From Candidatus Praeruminimicrobium purgamenti (lineage in GTDB: Bacteria; Elusimicrobiota; Endomicrobiia; Endomicrobiales; Endomicrobiaceae), in NCBI GenBank assembly GCA_018433585.1, contig JAHDQW010000001.1, positions 186,001 through 250,000 of the forward strand: DNA of 64,000 nt, given 5' to 3'. Positions 9,035-17,013 of this stretch are shown piece after piece. Under the pieces are notes generated by a model that had not been told where the DNA came from, searched no databases, and saw only the letters and a program-made list of their open reading frames with translations. Within the stretch, counting starts at the first letter, position 1. The number at the start of each line of letters is the position of its first letter. A program made the position numbers and the translations under genes.

Positions 9035-9355
9035 ATGTCAGAATTAAATATTACGGAACAAAACTTTGAGCAGGAAGTCTTAAAATCAAATATTCCCGTT
9101 TTGATTGATTTTTGGGCACCTTGGTGCGGTCCTTGTAAGATGTTGTCTCCTGTTATTGAAGAATTGGCAAAAGATTATGAAGGAAAAGTAAAAGTCTGTA
9201 AAATCAATACAGACGATAATATGGCGTTATCTTCAAAATTTCAGATTACATCGATACCGTGTTTGATTATTTTTAAAAACGGAAAGCCTGTTCATAAAAT
9301 TATCGGTTTCAGACCTAAAAATGATATAAAAAAGGAGATAGATAATGCTATTTAA
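9035..9355 (+). CDS. trxA: Thioredoxin
   Basis: Cytoplasmic disulfide reductase of 106 residues with the classic active site WAPWCGPCK, followed by the structural cis-Pro segment TSIPCLIIF. The cis-Pro is followed by a Cys (IPC), a mild variant of the usual IPT. It has its own promoter and a strong GGGGGG-type Shine-Dalgarno. It is followed by a secreted thioredoxin-like protein and by thioredoxin reductase, so electron donor and acceptor are made together. Confidence 0.95.
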   Translation: MSELNITEQNFEQEVLKSNIPVLIDFWAPWCGPCKMLSPVIEELAKDYEGKVKVCKINTDDNMALSSKFQITSIPCLIIFKNGKPVHKIIGFRPKNDIKKEIDNAI

Positions 9356-9824
9356 AAAGGTATTGTTGTTTTTGGCTTTATGTGTTTCTTTTGCGACATT
9401 TTCGTTTGCGGCTTCGGCTCCTGATTTTACGTTGCAGGATTTAAACGGACAAAAAGTTTCATTGTCCGATTTTAAAGGCAAAGTCGTTTTTGTAGATTTT
9501 TGGGCTTCATGGTGTCCTCCTTGCAGACAGTCTATACCTGCAGTTGAAAAATTATACGAGGAATATAAAGACAACGGCAATATCGTCTTTTTAGGCATAA
9601 ATTTGAATGAAGATAAATCGTCTGTTTCTAAATTTGTTGAAAAGCAAAAAATAAAATATACGGTTTTAATGAGTGATAAAAAAGTTATATCAAATTATAA
9701 AATCAGCGGAATTCCGGCATTTTTTTTGATAGACCAAAAAGGAAATATGTATAATAAATATGTAGGTTATTCTCCAGACAGCGAAAATTCCTGGAAAGAA
9801 GACATAAAAAAATTAATAAAATAA
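9345..9824 (+). CDS. TlpA/ResA-like exported thioredoxin-fold protein
   Basis: A signal peptide (CVSFATFSFAAS) is followed by an AhpC/TSA-Redoxin fold with PDFTLQDLNGQKVSLSDFKG, the active site WASWCPPCR and the cis-Pro segment SGIPAFFLID. These periplasmic proteins reduce disulfides in exported proteins, for example during cytochrome or envelope protein maturation. The ATG overlaps trxA by 11 bases. The 159-residue length is normal. Whether it is soluble or stays anchored by its N-terminus cannot be settled from sequence. Confidence 0.9.
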   Translation: MLFKKVLLFLALCVSFATFSFAASAPDFTLQDLNGQKVSLSDFKGKVVFVDFWASWCPPCRQSIPAVEKLYEEYKDNGNIVFLGINLNEDKSSVSKFVEKQKIKYTVLMSDKKVISNYKISGIPAFFLIDQKGNMYNKYVGYSPDSENSWKEDIKKLIK

Positions 9825-9838
9825 AAGAGACTGGTTCT

Positions 9839-10759
9839 ATGATATATGATGTCATTATAATAGGCGGCGGACCGGCAGGTTTATCTGCGGCTGTATACTC
9901 TTCAAGATCAAGATTGAAAACTTTACTTATTGAAAAAGCCGGTTGCGGCGGACAGATAGCAATTACGGACGAGCTTGAAAATTATCCGGGTTTTGATGAA
10001 GGAATTAACGGCTTTGATATTGCCGTTAAGATGGAGAAACAGGCAAGAAAATTCGGAACGGAAATTGTTTACGGTGAAGTTCTTTCTTTAGATATGCAGG
10101 ACAAATTAAAGAAAGTAATTTTGGCAGATCAGATTTATATGACAAAAACAGTTATTATAGCCAGCGGGGCGAAGTTTAAAAAATTGAATATTAAAGGCGA
10201 AGCGGAATTTATGGGGAGAGGCGTCTCTTATTGCGCGACTTGTGACGGACCTTTTTTCAGAAATAAAGAAATTGCCGTTATAGGCGGCGGAAATTCGGCT
10301 CTGCAGGAAGCTTTGTATTTGACAAGATTTGCCGGTAAAGTAAACTTGATACATAGAAGAGATGAATTCAGAGCAGTTAAAATCCTGCAGGAAAGAGTTT
10401 TAAAAGACCCAAAGATAAATGTAATTTTAAGTGCGATGGTCGAAGAGATAGAAGGTTCTGAAAGTATAGAAAAAATAAGAATAAAAAATATAAAAAACGG
10501 ACAGACGAATGAATTAAGCGTGAGCGGCGTTTTTATTTTTGTCGGCTGGACTCCGAATACGAAATTTTTGACAGAATCAAAAATTGTGTTGAATGAAGAC
10601 GGATACATTCTCACAAATGACGAGATGCAGACTTCTATACCCGGTGTTTTCGCCTGCGGAGACATCAGAAAAAAACTTCTAAGACAAGTTGTGACAGCTG
10701 CGGGAGACGGAGCTACGGCTTCAGTTGCCGCTCAGCACTATATTGAATCATACATATAA
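9839..10759 (+). CDS. trxB: Thioredoxin reductase
   Basis: NADPH-dependent flavoenzyme that reduces thioredoxin. The FAD fold is GGGPAGLSAAVYSSR, the redox site is CATCDGPFF, the NADPH fold is GGGNSALQEALYL with HRRDEFRA after it, and FAD motif 2 is GVFACGDIR. The 306-residue length is typical of the low-molecular-weight type. It is the last gene of the trx operon and ends at a hairpin terminator that is shared with the 3' end of the convergent gene. Confidence 0.96.
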   Translation: MIYDVIIIGGGPAGLSAAVYSSRSRLKTLLIEKAGCGGQIAITDELENYPGFDEGINGFDIAVKMEKQARKFGTEIVYGEVLSLDMQDKLKKVILADQIYMTKTVIIASGAKFKKLNIKGEAEFMGRGVSYCATCDGPFFRNKEIAVIGGGNSALQEALYLTRFAGKVNLIHRRDEFRAVKILQERVLKDPKINVILSAMVEEIEGSESIEKIRIKNIKNGQTNELSVSGVFIFVGWTPNTKFLTESKIVLNEDGYILTNDEMQTSIPGVFACGDIRKKLLRQVVTAAGDGATASVAAQHYIESYI

Positions 10760-10763
10760 TATT

Positions 10764-13700
10764 TTAAGCCGAATATAACAAAGCTCTGATATTTGTTATA
10801 TTCGGTATTTTATTTGCATCAATAAAACCTTTTCTTTCTTTATCAAGTATTTTAGGCAGTACAATAGATGTCCCTATTAATAAAGATATGCCTGCCGCAA
10901 TTAAAGAATTGCTGCTTATTCCGGCTGAAAGAAGACAACTTATTAATATTTGCGTAACGCTTGCAGTTATTGTTCCGGCCATAGATTTAAATGCAAGCCA
11001 TTTAGACCTCATATTTTCACCCAAAACTTCATATACGGCAGAAATTTCAGTCAAAGAAGATGTCCCCTGCCAAAAATTCATTGAAATGTATACAAGAAAT
11101 AAAAACAGCGGATTGTTTGTTATTATAAAAGCTGAAAAAACAATACCGACTGTGATAAAAAATATAGTTCTGTGTCGGTTGTTATCGGCAATATTATTAA
11201 TTCTTGAAATAAAATTTGATGCAACGGACTGTAAAATATTTGCCGTAAAATATATCGGAGCGAGAAATACGGGATGTAAACCGCCGGCAACAAATGATGG
11301 CTGCAGGAAGAAACAAAAAATTACAAAAAACACATTATTGACTATTATGTTGAAGGATGCAAGCAAAAGAGGCTTTTTGTTTGATAATAATATTGAAAAA
11401 GGAGATAAAATATCATTTAAATATCCTTTCAAAACGAATTTTTCTTTTTTTGCAGATTCATGTTTTGTGCTTTTTACTTTTTCTTTGTGTGTAAAAATCA
11501 TTGCGCCAATTAAGCATGCTATGTCCAATAATGCCGCAATTGAAATTACAGTAATTTGATTTGTAAAAAAGGCTATTAATCCGCCGAGCAAAGAAGAGGC
11601 AGACATTATTATCCAAAAAAGAGCAAGATTTGAACCGTAAAGTTCTTTAAAAGATTCCTTTTCTCCTAGCCTTTCAAGTGATTTGAAAAGAAAAGGACTT
11701 AGACTGACATTTAATCCGGAAATTCCTATCACAGGTAAGATTTGTGAAGCTGTCAGTAAAACCGGCGATAATCCAGATACTGCAAAACATACTGTTCCGA
11801 TTGTATGAATTAACAAAGATATTACGATAACGGTTCTCTTTGAAATTTTATCTCCGATAAAACCTGTTATTGCCGAACTAAAAAAGCTTACAGGGGCAAG
11901 TATTGAAAATATCAAAGCTATAAATTCCAAACTGTATCCGTTTGACTGTATAAAAATAGTGGAAAATGAAGAATATAAATCAAAACCAAGCATTAATTGT
12001 ATAAACGGGAAATATTTTATATTTGATTCCATATCTTTCATTTCTTTTACGTCAGAATATTTTTGTGGCGAAACGTCATATTTATAAGTAAACGGCAGCT
12101 TCAGTTTCTGAAAATAATATAAAACGGACTTTTTTATTTTTAAAAGCCATCCTTTAATGCTGAATTTGTTACTTGTTAAAACTATATCAGACAAATCAAT
12201 CTTGCTTTTTAAAGTAGTTGCGTGAGAAAAGAATTTTTTATGAGAATTTGCCCAGTCATTTAATGTTTTTATGATTTCTTTATCTTTTAAACCGTTGTGT
12301 CTCAATTCTTTAATCCATGTCAATAAAAAATATTCCTGCTTGTATTTTGATATCCCGGAGACTAACAGCCCGTCTGAAAGAGCATCATAAGTTGTATTTA
12401 TGTTCATTAATATATTCTTGTATTGCTTTTTGTCGGTTGTTTTTGTATTTGGCATAATGACAATATATTTTAAACCTGCTTCATTAAGAAGATCCGTAAT
12501 ATCGTTGTGAAAACCTCCTGTAACAAGAATATTTATTTTTTCTTTTTGCATATTATTTTTAATAACGCTGGAAAAAGTGACGCTTCTTTTTAGATTGTTC
12601 TTATAATAATCAGAAAATAATTGGTTATTCATCAGATTCTGTATATATATATCGTTTAAAGTATTTGTTTTAAAAATATCTGGTATATTTTCTTTTTTTT
12701 CGTTAAATTCTTTCAGATCCTCAAAAGTCATTTCCAGAGAGGCATAATCTTTCAGATAATCAAGCATCCGGCTTGATAAGGCTGTTTTTCGTATTTCCTC
12801 TTTTTTAAAAATTTTATTAAATAATTCTTCTTTTAAAATTTTTTCTTCACATAGAAAATTTTTAAAGTTAAACAAATCTGTAAGTTGATATTTCTTTCTT
12901 AGTTGTTCTACGTATTTATATTTTTGTATTTCATAATCGTTTAAAAAAGGTTTTGCATTGGTATATAATGAAATTAATGTTTCTTCGGCATTTTTCATAT
13001 TGTTTTTTTTCTGAAAGTTTATATAAGAGTTCATCGGGAGTTGTTTTTTTATTGTTTGTGAAAGCAACTCGCTGTCTTTTTTAATGCAATTAAAATTCAT
13101 TTTTTCTAAATCAAGTATTTCAATAAACTTTTGGATGTTTGGATAGTTTTTGTTTATATCTATTGCATATAAATCTGCAAGTTTTTTTAATTTAATGAAA
13201 TTTTTATAGTTTCTTTTGGCGTTTTTGCCGTAAATTTCATCATATAAAAACATATCTTTAGTGTAGAATTCGTATTTTTGTCTTTCAATTATTTTTTCAA
13301 CTATAGACAAGTTTCTCAGAATATATTTTTCTTCAAGTTTTAGTTTTTTGAATATTTTGATATTTGTGATATATATATCCCACGGTTCTATTCCGTACAA
13401 TATTGCATTTTTATTGACAGAGCCGTAATATTCTGCGCCGCTTAATAAACCGTCTTCAAGCATTTTGTTTAGAACTTTTTTTCTTGTGTCATCAGGATAT
13501 ATTTCCCTCAACGCCGACAAATCTATTTTGCCGGCAGGCGCGCCTTCTGTAAAAATGCAGCCCAAAGAGAAATTTGTTCCAAGGTAACGCAAAAGATTAG
13601 ATATATTTTTCTGAGCTTCAGGCTCACAATGCAGATCATTGATAATTATTATATCCGGTTGTTCGGTATTCTGTATGTTTGTATCAAAAATTCTTCCGTA

Positions 13701-13835
13701 AGCGGCAGGTATGCTTTTGCAGTAGTCAGTATCAGCACAATTATTATCATACGGGAAATTACCGGCAGTAACCCCGCAAGGCGTTAAAATGCATATCAGG
13801 TAAGCAATAGCTGTTATTATGGAAATTAGTTTCAT
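10764..13835 (-). CDS. Fusion: TraB/ChaN-like extracytoplasmic domain plus MFS transporter
   Basis: 1023 residues. A signal-like N-terminus (residues 1-25) leads into a domain of about 570 residues with spaced motifs NDLHCEPEAQKN, IFTEGAPAGKID, YGIEPWD and, near residue 441, VTGGFHNDITDLL. His/Glu motifs in this order recall the TraB/PrgY/EreA/ChaN superfamily of metal- or heme-binding hydrolase-like folds. This is a tentative fold call. From about residue 604 on there are roughly 12 membrane segments with an MFS-type GFIGDKISKRTVIV loop. Only six bases separate it from nrdG, so it likely shares the riboswitch-controlled transcript. No clear Shine-Dalgarno. Substrate unknown. Confidence 0.65.
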   Translation of the reverse strand: MKLISIITAIAYLICILTPCGVTAGNFPYDNNCADTDYCKSIPAAYGRIFDTNIQNTEQPDIIIINDLHCEPEAQKNISNLLRYLGTNFSLGCIFTEGAPAGKIDLSALREIYPDDTRKKVLNKMLEDGLLSGAEYYGSVNKNAILYGIEPWDIYITNIKIFKKLKLEEKYILRNLSIVEKIIERQKYEFYTKDMFLYDEIYGKNAKRNYKNFIKLKKLADLYAIDINKNYPNIQKFIEILDLEKMNFNCIKKDSELLSQTIKKQLPMNSYINFQKKNNMKNAEETLISLYTNAKPFLNDYEIQKYKYVEQLRKKYQLTDLFNFKNFLCEEKILKEELFNKIFKKEEIRKTALSSRMLDYLKDYASLEMTFEDLKEFNEKKENIPDIFKTNTLNDIYIQNLMNNQLFSDYYKNNLKRSVTFSSVIKNNMQKEKINILVTGGFHNDITDLLNEAGLKYIVIMPNTKTTDKKQYKNILMNINTTYDALSDGLLVSGISKYKQEYFLLTWIKELRHNGLKDKEIIKTLNDWANSHKKFFSHATTLKSKIDLSDIVLTSNKFSIKGWLLKIKKSVLYYFQKLKLPFTYKYDVSPQKYSDVKEMKDMESNIKYFPFIQLMLGFDLYSSFSTIFIQSNGYSLEFIALIFSILAPVSFFSSAITGFIGDKISKRTVIVISLLIHTIGTVCFAVSGLSPVLLTASQILPVIGISGLNVSLSPFLFKSLERLGEKESFKELYGSNLALFWIIMSASSLLGGLIAFFTNQITVISIAALLDIACLIGAMIFTHKEKVKSTKHESAKKEKFVLKGYLNDILSPFSILLSNKKPLLLASFNIIVNNVFFVIFCFFLQPSFVAGGLHPVFLAPIYFTANILQSVASNFISRINNIADNNRHRTIFFITVGIVFSAFIITNNPLFLFLVYISMNFWQGTSSLTEISAVYEVLGENMRSKWLAFKSMAGTITASVTQILISCLLSAGISSNSLIAAGISLLIGTSIVLPKILDKERKGFIDANKIPNITNIRALLYSA
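10769..10812 (+). terminator. Intrinsic terminator of the trx operon, inside a convergent coding end
   Basis: Perfect 14-bp arms CCGAATATAACAAA (10769-10782) and TTTGTTATATTCGG (10792-10805) with a 9-base loop, then TATTTTATTT. On the plus strand this is a good intrinsic terminator for trxB. The whole hairpin lies within the last codons of the minus-strand MFS fusion gene, whose stop is at 10764-10766. On the minus strand the hairpin is followed by CTTAAAATATT, a poor T tract. Confidence 0.8.
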
Positions 13836-13841
13836 AAATAT

Positions 13842-14429
13842 TTATTTTATTAACGAGTTACAGTTCTGTATCCTGTAATTTTTTTCTTTAAAGAAAACTT
13901 TAATTCTTTCAATGTCTGACGGAAATAACTTTGACGTATCATAAGTGGTTCTAAATTCAAATTTTATTTTTGAATTTTTAATAATATCAATGCTTGAACG
14001 TATTTTTTCTATGTCAACAGGAACGCATGTTAAATAACTGTATTTGTCAAAAGGAGCTTTAATGTCCATTGCTATAAAGTCAATAAGATTTTTATCAATG
14101 ATACTTTTTAATATTTGAGGATTTGAGCCGTTCGTGTCTAACTTTATAAGGTATCCTATAGTTTTAATTTTATATATAAAGTCTTCAATATCATCCTGAC
14201 AGGTAGGCTCTCCGCCGGTAATTACTACGGCATCAAGCTGTTTTTTCCTTAATTCTAAAAATGAAAATATTTCTTCAACAGAAATTGGTATTTTAAACAA
14301 GTTATGATATACAAGTTCAGGGTTATGGCAATATTCACATCTGAAATTGCATCCCTGCGTAAAAATTATTGCTGAAGTTTTTTGAGGGAAGTCAATCAGT
14401 GAAAATTTTTGAAAGCCGCCTATTCTCAT
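13842..14429 (-). CDS. nrdG: Anaerobic ribonucleotide reductase activating protein
   Basis: Radical SAM enzyme that installs the glycyl radical on NrdD. The CxxxCxxC cluster motif is in CNFRCEYCHNPELV, followed by VITGGEPTCQDD, the GGEP motif that helps bind S-adenosylmethionine. The 195-residue length fits NrdG/pyruvate formate-lyase activase-like proteins, and the glycine-rich start (RIGGFQKFSLIDFPQK) is typical. Its ATG overlaps the nrdD stop (ATGA), so the two subunits are made together. Strictly anaerobic function is implied by the oxygen-sensitive 4Fe-4S cluster. Confidence 0.95.
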   Translation of the reverse strand: MRIGGFQKFSLIDFPQKTSAIIFTQGCNFRCEYCHNPELVYHNLFKIPISVEEIFSFLELRKKQLDAVVITGGEPTCQDDIEDFIYKIKTIGYLIKLDTNGSNPQILKSIIDKNLIDFIAMDIKAPFDKYSYLTCVPVDIEKIRSSIDIIKNSKIKFEFRTTYDTSKLFPSDIERIKVFFKEKNYRIQNCNSLIK

Positions 14430-16531
14430 ATGTTTACCGCCTTTCTGATTTTATACTCTTCCTGTTTGCCTTCATTCCACTGTGAAACGGGGCGTAAGTA
14501 ACCTACAACTCTCGAATAAACTTCACATGTTTGTCCGCATGTCGGGCATGTTTTTACTTCTCCATTTTGATATCCGCAGGAAGGGCAGACGCTGAAGGTA
14601 GGGGTAATTGACATATACGGCAGTTTGTAATTTGTAAATGCTTTTTTAATAAATTCTTTAAGCGCTGATGTGTCGGTTATTCTTTCTCCTACAAACATAT
14701 GCTGTACAGTTCCTCCTGTATAGAGAGCTTGTATTTCATGCTGCAATTCAAGAACTTCAAATAAATCGTTTGTATAATTTACAGGCAGCTGCGTTGAATT
14801 TGTATAAAACGGAGGTCTGTTTTGTTTTACTGCTTCCATGTTCGCAAAAACAATAGCTGGATATTTCTTTTTGTCTATTTTTGCCAGTCTGTAAGATGTT
14901 CCTTCCGCGGGAGTTGCTTCCAAATTGTAAATATTTCCTGTTTCCTGCTGATATTTTTCCAGTTTTTCTCTCATGAAGTTAAGAACTTTTGTCGAAAAAT
15001 CTTTTCCTTCACGGCTTGCTATATTTTTTTTAAGAAAATTTAAGCAGCATTCATTCATTCCGACAATGCCGATAGTTGAAAAATGATTTTTCCAAAAGCA
15101 GTTAAATCTTTCTTTTACATTTCTTAAATAATAGCTCATATAAGGATAAAGATTTTGAGCCGTAAGTTTTTCAAGTATTTTTCTTTTTAATTCAAGACTT
15201 TCTTTTGATAAATCCATGAGTTTTTCGAGTTTGTCAAAAAAATCTTTTTCATTTTGTGAAGTAAATCCTAGTCTGGGCATATTAAGAGTTACGACGCCTA
15301 TAGAACCTGTTAAAGGAGACGCCCCGAATAATCCTCCTCCTCGCCTTCTGAGTTCCCTGTTATCTATTCTTAACCTGCAGCACATGCTTCTTGCGTCATC
15401 AGGGTCCATCTCAGAATTAATAAAATTTGCAAAATAAGGAATACCGTATTTCGCGGTGATCTCCCAAAGCAGCTTTAAAGAATGATTGTCCCAGTCAAAA
15501 TTTTTGCCTATATTATATGTCGGTATCGGGAATGTAAAAACTCTCCCTTTTGCATCGCCTTCCAACATTACTTCCAGAAAAGCTTCGTTGAGCATATTCA
15601 TTTCATTTTGGAAGTCTTTATATTTACTGTCCAGTATTTTTCCGCCGATAACTACATTTTCATCGGCATAATGTTTAGGAACCTTTACGTCAAATGTAAG
15701 GTTTGTAAAAGGCGACTGAAAGCCTACTCTTGTAGGTACGTTTAAATTAAACAAGAATTCCTGCAAAGCTTGTTTTACGTCTTTATACCGGAGTTTGTCA
15801 TAAGCAATAAAAGGAGCCAGCAACGTGTCAAAGCTTGAAAAAGCCTGAGCTCCTGCGGCTTCGCCTTGTAATGTGTAAAAGAAATTTACTATTTGTCCTA
15901 AAGCTGTCCTGAAATGCCGTGCCGGGACAGATTCAACCTTTCCCGAGACGCCTTTAAACCCCGTAAGCAGCAAATCATATAAATCCCATCCTACGCAGTA
16001 TACTCCGAGGATACCTAAGTCATGTATGTGTAAATTACCATCTGAATGGGCATTCTTTATTTGGGGAGTGTATATTTTATTGAGCCAGTATATTTTGCTG
16101 ATTTCGGAAGAAATGTAGTTGTTAAGCCCCTGCAAAGAATAAGACATATTGCTGTTTTCATTTACCTGCCAGTCTTTTTTTGAAAGATACTGGTCAATTA
16201 AATCAACGTTGAAATTGGATACGATATCTCTTATTTTTGAGTGTTGTTCCCTGTATAAAATATATGCTTTTGCGGAGGCTTTGTAAGGAGATGTTAAAAG
16301 TACTTCTTCAACTACGTCCTGAATTTCTTCTACCGATGGATTGTTTTTCTTGAAAATCTGCTGGAGAATATTAACTACTTTAAATGTTAATTTTAATGAA
16401 GCCTGCTCGTCAAATTCAGCTGCCGCCAGGCCGGCTTTATAAATTGCCGACTTTATTTTTTCGGCATTGAATTTCTCTGTTTTTCCGTCTCTTTTTGTAA
16501 CATTTTCAAAAACCGGCGTTATCTTTCTCAT
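14426..16531 (-). CDS. nrdD: Anaerobic (class III) ribonucleoside-triphosphate reductase
   Basis: Reduces NTPs to dNTPs using a glycyl radical. An N-terminal ATP cone (KRDGKTEKFNAEKIKSAIYK) senses ATP/dATP. A four-Cys zinc site is in CPSCGYQ...CPTCGQTC. The glycyl radical motif RVVGYLRPVSQWN is at the C-terminus. The frame could start 24 bases earlier, but GGGGG four bases before ATG 16531 gives the better start and the usual MRKITPVF-like N-terminus (701 residues). It lies downstream of a cobalamin riboswitch, which fits control of a B12-independent isozyme when a B12-dependent class II enzyme exists elsewhere; that enzyme is not in this window. Confidence 0.96.
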   Translation of the reverse strand: MRKITPVFENVTKRDGKTEKFNAEKIKSAIYKAGLAAAEFDEQASLKLTFKVVNILQQIFKKNNPSVEEIQDVVEEVLLTSPYKASAKAYILYREQHSKIRDIVSNFNVDLIDQYLSKKDWQVNENSNMSYSLQGLNNYISSEISKIYWLNKIYTPQIKNAHSDGNLHIHDLGILGVYCVGWDLYDLLLTGFKGVSGKVESVPARHFRTALGQIVNFFYTLQGEAAGAQAFSSFDTLLAPFIAYDKLRYKDVKQALQEFLFNLNVPTRVGFQSPFTNLTFDVKVPKHYADENVVIGGKILDSKYKDFQNEMNMLNEAFLEVMLEGDAKGRVFTFPIPTYNIGKNFDWDNHSLKLLWEITAKYGIPYFANFINSEMDPDDARSMCCRLRIDNRELRRRGGGLFGASPLTGSIGVVTLNMPRLGFTSQNEKDFFDKLEKLMDLSKESLELKRKILEKLTAQNLYPYMSYYLRNVKERFNCFWKNHFSTIGIVGMNECCLNFLKKNIASREGKDFSTKVLNFMREKLEKYQQETGNIYNLEATPAEGTSYRLAKIDKKKYPAIVFANMEAVKQNRPPFYTNSTQLPVNYTNDLFEVLELQHEIQALYTGGTVQHMFVGERITDTSALKEFIKKAFTNYKLPYMSITPTFSVCPSCGYQNGEVKTCPTCGQTCEVYSRVVGYLRPVSQWNEGKQEEYKIRKAVNI

Positions 16532-16539
16532 ACATCCCC

Positions 16540-16565
16540 CTATTTGTTTATTCACTCACAAATAG
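16540..16565 (-). promoter_or_regulatory. Hairpin abutting the nrdD ribosome binding site
   Basis: On the minus strand CTATTTGT and ACAAATAG form perfect 8-bp arms with a 10-base loop, and the 3' arm runs straight into the GGGGG Shine-Dalgarno of nrdD. A second inverted repeat (GTGGAAT/ATTCCAC, 16565-16571 with 16589-16595) lies just upstream. Neither is followed by a T run, so a translational expression platform for the riboswitch is more likely than a terminator. This is inference from base pairing only. Confidence 0.45.
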
Positions 16566-16643
16566 TGGAATGCACCCTGGTTTTCTTAATTCCACAAACA
16601 ATATATCCAAGTTATTCCGCGACAACTTGTAATTGCATATATT

Positions 16644-16824
16644 CTTAGTGGCAGGTCTTCTGACTCAGGGCAAAAAATACCTACTAGACTTCCTTCCCGC
16701 TTTTATACAGACAAGCAGTGGTTTTTCAACGTTTTGTTGAAAGTCTTTCGATTCCCTTTACAGCACCGGGAGTGTTTTCGATTTTCACGAAATTTCCTAT
16801 TAAGCTTTTTCAAGCACCAGTAAG
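16644..16824 (-). promoter_or_regulatory. Cobalamin (AdoCbl-type) riboswitch
   Basis: Read on the minus strand, the element contains the B12 box AGTCAGAAGACCTGCC (plus-strand 16650-16665). Upstream of it are GGGAAGG, the CCACTG segment, a CGGTGCTG..AAAGGGAA region and GGTGC near the 5' end, in the order of the cobalamin riboswitch core. The ends CTTACTGG and CCACTAAG can pair as P1 with one mismatch. It starts about 20 bases after the predicted transcription start and lies about 110 bases upstream of nrdD. Ligand binding would repress the B12-independent reductase operon. Confidence 0.93.
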
Positions 16825-16850
16825 TTTAATTACTTTTTTATGACAAAATG

Positions 16851-16879
16851 ATTATAAGTTTTAAATTTTTATTTGTCAA
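16851..16879 (-). promoter_or_regulatory. Perfect consensus promoter for the riboswitch-nrdDG operon
   Basis: On the minus strand: TTGACA (16879-16874), a 17-base spacer, TATAAT (16856-16851). Both hexamers and the spacer match the sigma-70 consensus exactly, placing the start site near 16844, directly before the riboswitch. Confidence 0.9.
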
Positions 16880-16956
16880 ATAAAACACAATATGCTGTAG
16901 CCAGTAATTGAAAAATACCGATATGTTGTGCCTGTTTCTGCCGAATATCAATATTT

Positions 16957-16985
16957 TTGTATTTTATCCGTAAACTTTATATAAT
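16957..16985 (+). promoter_or_regulatory. Sigma-70-type promoter of polA
   Basis: TTGTAT at 16957-16962, a 17-base spacer and TATAAT at 16980-16985. The start site would lie near 16992, giving a short leader with AAAGAGG at 17002-17008 before the polA ATG. It is divergent from the nrd promoter. Confidence 0.8.
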
Positions 16986-17013
16986 TATCAAATACGCTTA
17001 TAAAGAGGTTGTA

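Noticed and set aside
10888-11559. 223-codon plus-strand frame opposite the MFS part of the fusion gene
   Set aside because: Antisense shadow of the membrane-helix coding region; no start signal and no recognisable protein.
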